Part shown: positions 34,151 through 42,239 of the stretch, piece after piece | Numbering within the stretch: position 1 is the first letter of the stretch | Layout: each line of letters opens with the position of its first letter | From: Chitinophagales bacterium | GTDB taxonomy: Bacteria > Bacteroidota > Bacteroidia > Chitinophagales > LD1 | Reading direction: 5' to 3' | NCBI GenBank assembly: GCA_026129525.1 | Contig: JAHCHW010000003.1 | Location: 270,764 to 334,763 of the forward strand | DNA: 64,000 nt | The notes under the pieces: model-generated | Database searches by the model: none | Told to the model about the DNA's origin: nothing | Seen by the model: only the letters and a program-made list of their open reading frames with translations | Translations under genes and position numbers: made by a program

Positions 34151-35392
34151 TTAAAACTCCATCTCCGCCAACTTTTTAATTGCCCGCTCTTTGTATGAAC
34201 TGTTGGTGTTGGCTAAATCGTTCAGCAGTTTGCGGGCTTCTTCTTTTTTGCCCTTTTGTATAAGGATGTTGGCTTTATACCATTTGCTTCCTTCAATGTA
34301 GCGGTTGCCGCTTTTAAGCAGTTTATCGAAATTCTTTTCGCCTTTCGAGTTGGTATTGTTGATGTAATCGCAAATGCCTCCGTAGTAAAGTGCATCAGGA
34401 TTATTAGGATCCTTTTTGAGGATGGCATTAAACTGTTCGCCCGAAGTTTGGTAATCGCCCGCGTTAAAACTTTTCATGGCATCGTTCACGGTTGGTTCCT
34501 TTCCGCGCGATGCGTTCATGTCATCCATAGTTACTGCTGTGCCCGAACTTTTCTCTTTATCCCTTTTTGAAGTTTTCTTTTCGGCACCGGCTCCTTTTGT
34601 AACAAGCTCTGCTCGCTCTGTTTGTGCATCGGTAACAAGTTCTTCTGCTTTGGTTTGCGCTTGCTCCTTTACGGCACCCGCAGCAGCGCTTTCGTTGGTC
34701 ATTGCTGCCTGATTGTTATTTATAACAGACGGTGCAACGGAGGGAATGTTTGTTGTCTTCTCGTTTCCTTCTTTCGCTCCTGTTTGTGCGGTGGTTGTTT
34801 TTACATCGGTACTTGCTTCGGGCTTCTTAACCAAAAAAACAGCGTTGTCTTTTTCCGAAGTGCCGCCCTTGGTAGGCTCGCTGCTTTTAAGTGAAAGCGA
34901 ATCGCTTAAAAACACAATCTCTTCTTTAGTGGTATCTTCTGCCAATGCAGCGCTTTCGAAATTTTGCCCTTCCTCTTTTCCTTGTAACAAATTTGTTTCG
35001 GTGTCAAGCGTTTTTTCCTGCGTTTGTGCAATGCCGCTGCCTTTATCGCTCAAATAATTCACCATCAAAAAGCCTATTCCAATTAAAAGTCCGAACACGG
35101 CAGCCGCCCATGCATAGTTAGCCCAGTGTATTTGAATAGCTTTTGTTTCGGCAACACCGGTAGCTGCACGAACATTTTTTTTAACCGATTCGATAGAGCG
35201 TGTAACGGCTGCCACATTTTTTGAAGACTGCAATCCTTCCAGCGCCTCTTGAGCAAAAGGGTCATCCCTCAGCAGTTTTTCGAACTGCTGTTTTTCCTCC
35301 ACGGTAAGCTGATTTTGCAAATAAGCCAACATGGCTTCTTCGCTTATGCTCCCGTGCGGAAACAGATTTCTATCCTTTTTTGTTTTGCTCAT
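34151..35392 (-). CDS. Membrane-anchored anti-sigma-like protein with periplasmic TPR domain
   Basis: 413 residues. The N-terminal 60 residues (SISEEAMLAYLQNQLTVEEKQQFEKLL) resemble the zinc-free anti-sigma domain of Bacteroidota. One membrane helix lies at about 92-112 (YAWAAAVFGLLIGIGFLMV). A long Thr/Ser/Ala/Glu-rich low-complexity stretch (about 120-300) leads to TPR-like repeats (about 310-413, MKSFNAGDYQTSGEQFNAIL onward). It overlaps the sigma gene by 23 bases, so they are surely co-expressed. A regulator holding the sigma factor until an envelope signal arrives is inferred. Confidence 0.83.
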   Translation of the reverse strand: MSKTKKDRNLFPHGSISEEAMLAYLQNQLTVEEKQQFEKLLRDDPFAQEALEGLQSSKNVAAVTRSIESVKKNVRAATGVAETKAIQIHWANYAWAAAVFGLLIGIGFLMVNYLSDKGSGIAQTQEKTLDTETNLLQGKEEGQNFESAALAEDTTKEEIVFLSDSLSLKSSEPTKGGTSEKDNAVFLVKKPEASTDVKTTTAQTGAKEGNEKTTNIPSVAPSVINNNQAAMTNESAAAGAVKEQAQTKAEELVTDAQTERAELVTKGAGAEKKTSKRDKEKSSGTAVTMDDMNASRGKEPTVNDAMKSFNAGDYQTSGEQFNAILKKDPNNPDALYYGGICDYINNTNSKGEKNFDKLLKSGNRYIEGSKWYKANILIQKGKKEEARKLLNDLANTNSSYKERAIKKLAEMEF

Positions 35393-35963
35393 TTTTTGAC
35401 GAAATAAAAATCTTCAAATTGCGTTTACCATTTTGTATGTAACTTTTTACGGCATTCATATCGTAGCCTGTTGTTTCCGAAATTTGGGCATAGCTTTGGT
35501 CTTTAAGGTAGAACAGTTCGATACACACACGTTGTTCTTCCTTCAATGTTTCAATGCCTTCCTGCAAATGCTGAAGCACAAATTCCTTCTCTAAGGCTTC
35601 CTCAAGATGATTTTCCTCGGGATTTTCCACACTGCCGCCTCTCTCAAACTTCAGTTCCGTCATTTTTTTTCCCTGCATGCTCTCTTTGCGGAAGTGCATC
35701 ATGCAGTGGTTTTTTACCACCGTGTGCAGCCAGGGTTTAAATGCGGTAATGTGATGCTTTTTTAAATCGCTTATCAGCTTTTCAAAAATCTGCATGGTAG
35801 CATCTTCGGCTTCGGTTTCGTTGCGGAAATATTTCATGCAAACACCAAACACCAAATGCGTATAGCGCTGATACAATTCGCCTATGTACAGCGTTTCGTG
35901 CGAGTTGCGATAACGCTGCACTAACTCTTCATCGGTAATAGCTGTATAGTCTATTCTTGCCAA
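35370..35963 (-). CDS. ECF-type RNA polymerase sigma factor
   Basis: 197 residues. Region 2 includes LYQRYTHLVFGVCMKYFRNETEAEDATMQIFEKL with the conserved acidic DA, and region 4 includes LKEEQRVCIELFYLKDQSYAQISETTGYDMNAVKSYIQNGKRNLKIF as helix-turn-helix. No ATG exists between the upstream in-frame TAG and the TTG at 35961-35963, so TTG is the start. Paired with an overlapping anti-sigma-like gene. A possible promoter lies just upstream. The regulon is unknown. Confidence 0.92.
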   Translation of the reverse strand: MARIDYTAITDEELVQRYRNSHETLYIGELYQRYTHLVFGVCMKYFRNETEAEDATMQIFEKLISDLKKHHITAFKPWLHTVVKNHCMMHFRKESMQGKKMTELKFERGGSVENPEENHLEEALEKEFVLQHLQEGIETLKEEQRVCIELFYLKDQSYAQISETTGYDMNAVKSYIQNGKRNLKIFISSKNEQNKKG

Positions 35964-35982
35964 ACGTTGCCGATTTGTGCGC

Positions 35983-36011
35983 TAAAGATAAAGCATCCCT
36001 ATGGCTATCAA
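35983..36011 (-). promoter_or_regulatory. Possible promoter of the sigma/anti-sigma operon
   Basis: On the minus strand TTG (36009-36011) and TATCTTTA (35983-35990) are 18 bases apart. The second matches the Bacteroidota -7 element TAnnTTTG except for the last base. It lies about 20 bases ahead of the TTG start codon. Confidence 0.35.
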
Positions 36012-36118
36012 TGGGTTGTTTCAACAATAGCAGCAGTCAAGTTTACAAAAATATTCGGTGCATTGGGAGTAAGCGGAATAGTTGGCCGCTACAAAGTGTT
36101 CGGGAAAGCAGGTTTACC

Positions 36119-37390
36119 TCAACTGCCCTGCAACTCGCTTTCCTCCAAATCTTTCAGCTTTTTGCCCACGTTTATCAGGCGCACCATGCGTGTTAAGTAG
36201 GTGTCGTGGTTTTTTACGTAGGGGTTTTCCTGATCCCACACATAGCCTGCCAGCACCGAGCATATTTGGCGTATCACTTCCAGATTGCGGTCTTCTTCAA
36301 AGAAAATTTTCTGCAAGGTGCCATCGTACCACGCCATTACATACGAGCGGAAAGTGTCAACCCCCATCAGCATGTAATCCATGTATTCCTTTTGCCAGTC
36401 TACATTTTCGCCTTTCAGTTTGCGAACCGTAAGGTTAGCTGCCAACTGCGATGACACTGTGGCAAGCGTTACGCCCGATGAAAAAATGGGGTCGAGAAAT
36501 TCGGTTACGTTGCCGGTAAGCACAAAGCCATCGCCATAAAATTTTTCGGTGGTGGCGCTCCATGCCTGCAACACGCGCGGTTCAAAAATAAATTCGGCAT
36601 CCTTAAAGCGGTCGGCAATACTCCATTCCGATGCTATGATGGAGCGCAACTGCTCTTCGGGCGTTCCTTTAAAATCATCAAAAAAAGACGGCTCGCTTAC
36701 AAAACCGCAACTGGTAAGCCCGTTCGAAAACGGAATGCACCAAGCCCAAACTCCGGGCTTGTGGTCAATAATCAGAATGCGGTTTGGTTCAATGTAGTCG
36801 TTGCGTTTTTCATCGCGAATGTGCGTGAACAAGGCTTTGCGAGGAGGAAGATTCGATGGTCTGTCCAACTTAAACAAGCGGGGAATTACACGCCCGTAGC
36901 CCGATGCATCTACAATAAACCGTGCTTCAATTTGCTTTTCGGTTCCGTTTTTGGCAACAACAGTGGTGGTGGAATTGCTGCCGTCAAACTGAATAGCAGT
37001 AACCGTAGTTTCGTATTCTATAGGCACACCCATTTTCTGCACTTCATCTGCCAGCACCTTATCGAAATTGGCGCGCGGCACCTGCCAGGTCCAACTCCAG
37101 CCTTTGGTAAACTGGTCGGAGAAATTAAAGTCCATTACCTTCTGCTCGCTGTTTACAAACTTGGCTCCGAATTTTTCCTGATAGCCTTGCGCTTTCAGTG
37201 CCGGAAGAAATCCGGCTGCTTCAAGCGGCTCCATACATTTGGGCAACAAACTTTCGCCAATTACAAAACGCGGGAACAATTCCTTTTCTACAATTTTTAC
37301 CGAGTAGCCGGCTTGGTTGATAATGGATGCGGCTACTGTTCCCGAAGGTCCCGCACCAATCACCAATACATCAACTTTTTCTTTGTTCAT
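36119..37390 (-). CDS. FAD-dependent oxidoreductase/halogenase-like protein of a polyene-lipid operon
   Basis: About 423 residues from the ATG at 37390 (an upstream TTG adds three). Rossmann start VDVLVIGAGPSGTVAASII, acidic VEKELFPRFVIGESLLP (the GES motif of the tryptophan-halogenase/geranylgeranyl-reductase group), VDASGYGRVIPRLF, and GDGFVLTGNVTEFLDPIFSSGV for FAD binding. The halogenase-specific WxWxIP reads as VWAWCIPF, so halogenation is possible but unproven. It ends the operon; the ketosynthase gene stops 12 bases upstream. Flexirubin clusters carry similar flavoproteins. Confidence 0.87.
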   Translation of the reverse strand: MNKEKVDVLVIGAGPSGTVAASIINQAGYSVKIVEKELFPRFVIGESLLPKCMEPLEAAGFLPALKAQGYQEKFGAKFVNSEQKVMDFNFSDQFTKGWSWTWQVPRANFDKVLADEVQKMGVPIEYETTVTAIQFDGSNSTTTVVAKNGTEKQIEARFIVDASGYGRVIPRLFKLDRPSNLPPRKALFTHIRDEKRNDYIEPNRILIIDHKPGVWAWCIPFSNGLTSCGFVSEPSFFDDFKGTPEEQLRSIIASEWSIADRFKDAEFIFEPRVLQAWSATTEKFYGDGFVLTGNVTEFLDPIFSSGVTLATVSSQLAANLTVRKLKGENVDWQKEYMDYMLMGVDTFRSYVMAWYDGTLQKIFFEEDRNLEVIRQICSVLAGYVWDQENPYVKNHDTYLTRMVRLINVGKKLKDLEESELQGS

Positions 37391-37402
37391 GGGGTACAAA
37401 AA

Positions 37403-38518
37403 TTAAGTGGTCGAATATAGGATGGCAGCGTTACAACCGCCAAATCCTGATGCTGTTTTTAACGCATGATGTTTATCACTCTTCTGCAACACATTGCTCA
37501 CATTTACTTTTTCGGAAACGCCATGCTCCGAAAAATTTTTGGATGGCAATACTACCTGTTGCAACAGCGAATGGTAAGTTATGATGGATTCCACTACACC
37601 CGCAGCGCCCAAGGTGTGCCCGTAGTGCCCTTTTAAACTATGCAGCGGCACTTTGGCAAGTCCGGAATAGGCAAATGCCTTTGCTTCCATTTCATCGTTG
37701 TATAGCGTAGCGGTTCCGTGGGCAGAAATAAAGGATAAATCGGTGGCAGAAACATTGCTCTCTTTTAACGCACTGCTTACTGCATACGCCAATTCGTGCC
37801 CGGTGCGCGAAGGTCCGGAAATGTGATTGGCATCGTTGCTCGATGCGCCTCCGCCAATTTCAATTACCGCATTTTTCTGTTCGGCAGTAAGCACCATAGT
37901 AGCCGCGCATTCGCCCAGGTTGATTCCGTTTCTGCTTTTATCGAAAGGCTTGCATACATCGCTGCTCATAGCGTGTAAGGATTGAAAGCCCGAAATAATA
38001 AACCGCGAAAGCACATCGGCACCGGTTACAACCGCATGGCGATATGCGCCCGACTGCAGCAAGCGCTTTGCTATTAACACCGCCAACACGCCCGAAATAC
38101 AAGCATTAGAAACAACCAATGGTTTATTGGCAGCATTGAAATGTGCTGTAATTTTTTTTGCCGTATTGAATAATGAAACGCGCTGGCGCAACTCTTCGCT
38201 CATTTCGTTGCTCTCAATCAACTCAATATTTCCTTTAGTGGTTGAAAGAATAAAAACCGTATCGGGCGATGAAAGAGAAATGCCGGAATTTTTCAGCGCA
38301 TCGGCTATAGAGGCAATGCAAATTTTTTCGAAGCGTGTATGCAAAGCATCTTCCGGTAATTCGTTAAACAAGGAAGCGTAAAAAACTTCGGGCGATAAGT
38401 TGGAATTGTTTACTGCGCGAATGCCCGAATTGCCTGCCATTACCTGCCGGAAGTTTTCGGCAGTGGTGGCTCCGAGCGGAGAAAAAATATTATCGGCTAC
38501 TGCAAAAACCCGGTTCAT
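37403..38518 (-). CDS. Beta-ketoacyl synthase (lipid operon, second ketosynthase)
   Basis: 371 residues from the ATG at 38518; upstream in-frame sequence lies inside the thioesterase gene and is not used. The triad is Cys140 (VVSNACISGVLA), His267 (ISAHGTATLYNDE) and His301 (LKGHYGHTLGAAG), so it should be a working ketosynthase rather than a chain-length factor. Sequence is divergent from FabF housekeeping enzymes. Its ATG overlaps the stop of the thioesterase by 4 bases. Confidence 0.9.
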   Translation of the reverse strand: MNRVFAVADNIFSPLGATTAENFRQVMAGNSGIRAVNNSNLSPEVFYASLFNELPEDALHTRFEKICIASIADALKNSGISLSSPDTVFILSTTKGNIELIESNEMSEELRQRVSLFNTAKKITAHFNAANKPLVVSNACISGVLAVLIAKRLLQSGAYRHAVVTGADVLSRFIISGFQSLHAMSSDVCKPFDKSRNGINLGECAATMVLTAEQKNAVIEIGGGASSNDANHISGPSRTGHELAYAVSSALKESNVSATDLSFISAHGTATLYNDEMEAKAFAYSGLAKVPLHSLKGHYGHTLGAAGVVESIITYHSLLQQVVLPSKNFSEHGVSEKVNVSNVLQKSDKHHALKTASGFGGCNAAILYSTT

Positions 38519-38946
38519 ACCAATCCTTTCTGCCGTTTCCACTTCGCAAAAATTTCGGGCGTTACCAGCGATAGTTCTAAGGTGCCGCTGGCAACAAACA
38601 CCTGCGTGGTGGAAGCAGTGCACACTACTTCACCGGTGCTTTCTTTCCGCACGGTGTAGTCGAAAATAATTTTGGCGGCATCGGTTTTGCGGAACGTTGC
38701 TTCCACCAATGCCACATCGCGGTACTGCAACACTTTTTTAAAGTTCGATTCGAGATGCACCACCGGAGTAGAAAAACCGTTGATGTATAGCTCCATGTAA
38801 TCTAACCCGTACTTATTGCCGAAAGCTTCGCGCCCGGCTTCAAAATATTTTACATAGTTGCCATGCCATACAATGCCCAGTGGGTCACAGTCGTGAAAAC
38901 GGATTTCGATACGCGCAACGGCTGATGGATTTTCACTTGCTTGCAT
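38515..38946 (-). CDS. Acyl-CoA/acyl-ACP thioesterase, YbgC/4HBT type
   Basis: 143-residue hotdog enzyme. RFHDCDPLGIVWHGNYVKYFE carries the D-x2-G-x2-H-x2-Y active-site pattern of 4-hydroxybenzoyl-CoA-type thioesterases (nucleophile Asp in DPLG). Expected to release or proofread acyl chains. Overlaps both neighbours (14 bases upstream with the dehydratase, 4 downstream with the ketosynthase), so its level is tied to the pathway. YbgC itself acts on acyl-CoA in a phospholipid complex; here the operon suggests ACP-bound chains. Confidence 0.88.
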   Translation of the reverse strand: MQASENPSAVARIEIRFHDCDPLGIVWHGNYVKYFEAGREAFGNKYGLDYMELYINGFSTPVVHLESNFKKVLQYRDVALVEATFRKTDAAKIIFDYTVRKESTGEVVCTASTTQVFVASGTLELSLVTPEIFAKWKRQKGLV

Positions 38947-39391
38947 GAACGGGCGCTACGGGTTTTTCTTCGGGTTCAACAAATATTTTCATTTTACAAC
39001 TTGCAATCTCTTCACCGTTTACCGATACTTTTCCGGAAATGAGTGTTACATCAAAAATTTGGTGTTCAATGGTAATTTCCGTTCTTATTTCTTCCGATGT
39101 AAGCGGCAGGCGGGCGTAGCGGAAATCTTTTATATCGCCAATAAAACCGAGCGGTACTTTTTTGTTTACCAGATAGCATTCGTAGCCCACTTTTACCGCG
39201 CAGGTTTGTGCTATGTTTTCGAGCAAACCCGCAGCCGTTAAACATCCGTTACTGCACAGCACATGATTTTCGGAAAAGCGAAAAGTGGTAACGCAACGGT
39301 GCTCGCTTACCTCATGCAACATGCTTATAAGCACAAAAGGTGGCTTTTGCGGAATAAGTTCGTTAAGTAATGTTCCGTTAACCGGCAGCAT
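38933..39391 (-). CDS. 3-hydroxyacyl-ACP dehydratase-like hotdog protein (FabZ/ApeP type)
   Basis: 152 residues. LIPQKPPFVLISMLHEV and FSENHVLCSNGCL correspond to FabZ/ApeP dehydratases, and LLENIAQTCAVKVGYE holds the helix with a conserved Glu. The usual His of the GHFPxxP loop falls in SENHVLC. It would remove water from 3-hydroxyacyl-ACP, building double bonds. Overlaps the acyltransferase by 14 bases and the thioesterase by 14. Confidence 0.83.
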   Translation of the reverse strand: MLPVNGTLLNELIPQKPPFVLISMLHEVSEHRCVTTFRFSENHVLCSNGCLTAAGLLENIAQTCAVKVGYECYLVNKKVPLGFIGDIKDFRYARLPLTSEEIRTEITIEHQIFDVTLISGKVSVNGEEIASCKMKIFVEPEEKPVAPVHASK

Positions 39392-40268
39392 GGGCGGGCT
39401 TTTTCCAAAAATCGAAATAATTAAACCATTGTTCGGGGAATTGTTTCACCATTCCCTCCAAATCACGAACATAATCTTCCATAATTTGTTCGGTGGTTGT
39501 TTCGCGGGTTACCTCGCGGTGCGGGCGGGCAAAACAGTTGTAGTGTGTGGTGCCTGCTTTAACGCCATACACAAAAGTGTAAGGCGCACGAAACGATTTA
39601 ATAATTTGAAAAGGCCCCACCGGAAACTGTGCGTACTCGCCCACAAACTTTACCAGGGCGGTGCGCGCTCCGGGCATAAAGCGGTCGGCTGTCATGCAAA
39701 TAATTTCGTTGCGTAGCAGGGCTTCGCCAATTTCGTAAATGTGCGAGAGGTCTTCTTTAATTAAAATCATATTGTAATGCCTGCCGCCTGTGGTGCTCTC
39801 AAGTGTTTTTTTTATTTGTTCGCGCTCCACATCGTACACCAACACGTTAATGCTGCTGTCGTAATTCATTAAGTATTGCGAGGCAATACCCCAGTTGCCA
39901 ATGTGTGAACCAAGTAAAATTCCTCCGCGCTTTTGCGCTACCATAGTGTGCAGGTTTTCGGCACCAAACGATTCCGAAGTAATTTTTCCGCCCAAGCCGG
40001 CCGATACCACTACGCGGTCAATAAGCGTTTGCCCCAGCATGTAGTAGCTACGGTAAATTTTACGAATGGATTTGAACCGTCCGTACCCCATCCGCTTTCT
40101 GAAAAAATAATACGACCACCGCGAAGTTTCCCACGAAAAAAGGAAATAGTACAGCGCAATGATGTAGAGAAAATAATAAGCGGGTTTTACACCAAAGTAC
40201 CGGAGAATGGCAATAAAAAATTTGTAGCCGAAAGCCGTTCCTTTCGACTTCCCCTGCCACTCCGCCAT
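39378..40268 (-). CDS. LpxL/HtrB-like acyltransferase
   Basis: 296-residue inner-membrane acyltransferase of the lysophospholipid/LpxL group, with an N-terminal membrane stretch (about 12-46). GGILLGSHIGNWGIA is the catalytic region: His122 followed four residues on by Gly127, where the family HX4D/E expects an acid. ICMTADRFMPG and FPVGPFQI match the later blocks. Such proteins sit in aryl polyene and flexirubin clusters, where they may move the polyene onto its anchor. The last base of its gene start is shared with the ACP gene. Confidence 0.85.
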   Translation of the reverse strand: MAEWQGKSKGTAFGYKFFIAILRYFGVKPAYYFLYIIALYYFLFSWETSRWSYYFFRKRMGYGRFKSIRKIYRSYYMLGQTLIDRVVVSAGLGGKITSESFGAENLHTMVAQKRGGILLGSHIGNWGIASQYLMNYDSSINVLVYDVEREQIKKTLESTTGGRHYNMILIKEDLSHIYEIGEALLRNEIICMTADRFMPGARTALVKFVGEYAQFPVGPFQIIKSFRAPYTFVYGVKAGTTHYNCFARPHREVTRETTTEQIMEDYVRDLEGMVKQFPEQWFNYFDFWKKPAHAAG

Positions 40269-40525
40269 TAGTTAGAAACGGTTTGCTGCGTTTTGCCGAT
40301 TACGTAATCGTACAGGTTTTGGAAAGTGCGGATGCCCGTGAAATCTTCCTGCTTTACTTTAATACCGAAGTTGCCTTCGATGATTACCACCAGGTCAACG
40401 TAATCAAGGCTGTCTAATTCGAGGGTTTCTTTTAGAGGGGCATCGGGCGTAATGGCTGATGCGTCCACTTCAAATTCTTCCGATAAAAATTCGTTGATTT
40501 TACTGATTATCTCTTCACTGTTCAT
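40268..40525 (-). CDS. Acyl carrier protein of the lipid operon
   Basis: 85 residues, acidic. The phosphopantetheine site is LELDSLDYVDLV with Ser39. EDFTGIRTFQNLYDYVIGK closes the four-helix fold. A dedicated ACP, separate from the housekeeping acpP, would carry the growing chain between the two ketosynthases and the dehydratase. Overlaps the acyltransferase start by one base. Confidence 0.93.
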   Translation of the reverse strand: MNSEEIISKINEFLSEEFEVDASAITPDAPLKETLELDSLDYVDLVVIIEGNFGIKVKQEDFTGIRTFQNLYDYVIGKTQQTVSN

Positions 40526-40564
40526 GCTTTGGTAATGTTTATGTAAAATTTGGTTAGCGTCTTG

Positions 40565-41785
40565 TTATTTCCACTTACGGATTATGAGGGATGAATTGGT
40601 TCCGCCAAATCCGAAAGAATTGGACAAAAATACATCAATATTCTTCTCTTTCGTAGCAGGCACAATGTTCAGCTTGGCGGAATGTTCATCCGGATTTTCG
40701 AAATTGATGTTGGGGGCAATGAATCCGTTTTGCATCATCAGGGTGCAATACACCACTTCGCTGGCACCTGCCATCCAGCATTCGTGCCCGGTCATACTTT
40801 TGGTGCTGCTCACAGGCGGCTTGTAGGTACCGAACACGGCATTGATAGCTTGTGCCTCGCTGCTGTCGCCCTGCGGAGTGGAAGTGGCGTGTGCATTGAT
40901 GTAGTCAATTTCATCGGGCTTTACTCCCGCATCGTTCAGCGACATCATCAGCGAACGAACCGGTCCATCAACTGTTGGGTTGGAAATATGCCCGCCATTC
41001 GATGAAAAGCCGTAGCCGATTATTTCGCCCAAAATTTTTGCCCCGCGCTTTTGAGCAGACTCTAACGATTCAATAAAAACCGTTGCGGCTCCTCCGCTTG
41101 GCACCAACCCATCTCTGTCGCGGTCGAACGGGCGCGATGCTTTGGTAGGTTCATTTTCGCGAACAGAAAATGCGCCCAAGGCATCGAAAGTGCCCATAGA
41201 AAGAATATTGAGCTCTTGTGCGCCTCCGCAAACCACTCTGTCCTGATAGCCGTGCTTGATTAAAAAGTAGCCGATGCCGATGGCATGAGAGCCGCTGGCA
41301 CAGGCTGCACTGATAGTAAAGTTTATTCCTTTCAGTTTAAAAATAGTAGCAAGGTTCATGTTCACCGTGCTGTTCATGGTTTGGAACACCGCACCGCTGC
41401 CGGCAAACTGGGTATTCTTTTTTTCGCGCATAATATCGGTGCTTACCACTACCGCCTCGGCTGTACTGTCGTTGCCGTAAATGATGCCTGTTTCGTGATG
41501 GTCGAGATAATCCTGCTCAATACCGGCACTTTTGAATGCTTCGAGCGTAGCCATGTACGCATATTCGCCCGGCTCGGAAAGCATTACGCGCGCCCGCCTG
41601 TCGAGCAAGCCTTTTAGTTGCGGGCGCTCGCAAAAACCGGTAAGCCCCGAGCGATAACCGAATTCTTTGCGGGCGGGGTCGAGAATAATTCCCGATTTGC
41701 CCTGATAGAGTGAATCGGTTACCTCAATAGTGTTTTTGCCTAAACACGACCAAATTCCAATGCCTGTAATTACCACGCGGTTCAT
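40565..41785 (-). CDS. Beta-ketoacyl-ACP synthase, FabF type (first gene of the lipid operon)
   Basis: 406 residues. Start MNRVVITGIGIWSCLGKN; triad Cys162 (SAACASGSH), His299 (NAHATSTPQGD) and His334 (KSMTGHECWMAGASE). A complete FabF/FabB-type elongating enzyme. It heads a seven-gene unit: ketosynthase, ACP, acyltransferase, dehydratase, thioesterase, second ketosynthase, flavoprotein. The ACP gene follows after a 39-base gap, and the other junctions are overlaps or close to it. Confidence 0.94.
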   Translation of the reverse strand: MNRVVITGIGIWSCLGKNTIEVTDSLYQGKSGIILDPARKEFGYRSGLTGFCERPQLKGLLDRRARVMLSEPGEYAYMATLEAFKSAGIEQDYLDHHETGIIYGNDSTAEAVVVSTDIMREKKNTQFAGSGAVFQTMNSTVNMNLATIFKLKGINFTISAACASGSHAIGIGYFLIKHGYQDRVVCGGAQELNILSMGTFDALGAFSVRENEPTKASRPFDRDRDGLVPSGGAATVFIESLESAQKRGAKILGEIIGYGFSSNGGHISNPTVDGPVRSLMMSLNDAGVKPDEIDYINAHATSTPQGDSSEAQAINAVFGTYKPPVSSTKSMTGHECWMAGASEVVYCTLMMQNGFIAPNINFENPDEHSAKLNIVPATKEKNIDVFLSNSFGFGGTNSSLIIRKWK

Positions 41786-42239
41786 GCCTCAAGTATAGTT
41801 TATTGATGCGTGGCACGCAAGAATACACACCACAAACCGCAATGAAAAAATGAATTGGAAATAATGAAGAGGAGCGCATGAAAGCCAACAGTAAGAATGG
41901 GGCAATTTGCGGTTTCTGTGTTTACTGCTTTGTATCCACATTTGTAAAGCGAATAAAATATTGGGAGCCTGACACCAACTCTTTAATATGCTAATCAAAA
42001 GCGCAAAAGCGGCAGGGTAATCCCGGTCGCTTTTGTTTTTAGGGCAATTGAACCTCCGCAGAGTCTCCCTTTGCGAAGCATTGGGGACTCTGCGGAAAAA
42101 AAACATTAAGGAGTAACATTGATTAACCACATTCAGAATATGGCGAAACAAAATTGTTTATGGGAAGTTAAGCGAAGGTTCGGAGAGCCTTTTGGGGATT
42201 ATGCTGTCTGTTAAGACAGTTTTTGGAAGTTCGCTGAAA
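41786..42239. other. Non-coding stretch with dispersed repeat copy 1
   Basis: 454 bases between the lipid operon and the T9SS cargo gene. It contains the repeat at 42011-42095. Outside that I see no gene, hairpin or promoter I can defend; the minus-strand frame at 41789-42151 is a translation of the repeat. Confidence 0.55.
42011..42095. repeat. Dispersed composite repeat, copy 1
   Basis: Two parts: a 39-base block, GGCAGGGTAATCCCGGTCGC (42011-42030) then TTTTGTTTTTAGGGCAATT (42031-42049), and a 40-base hairpin (42056-42095) with perfect 10-base arms CCGCAGAGTC/GACTCTGCGG. Copy 2 lies 2 kb away on the far side of the T9SS cargo gene. Confidence 0.8.

Noticed and set aside
36119..37390. Firm call of tryptophan halogenase
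   Set aside because: The diagnostic WxWxIP is not exact (VWAWCIPF) and related reductases share the other motifs; kept as a halogenase-like flavoprotein.
41789..42151. 120-residue minus-strand reading frame
   Set aside because: It is a translation of the dispersed repeat; the segment RRVPNAxQRETLR recurs in the frame at 44005-44226 because both cover repeat copies.
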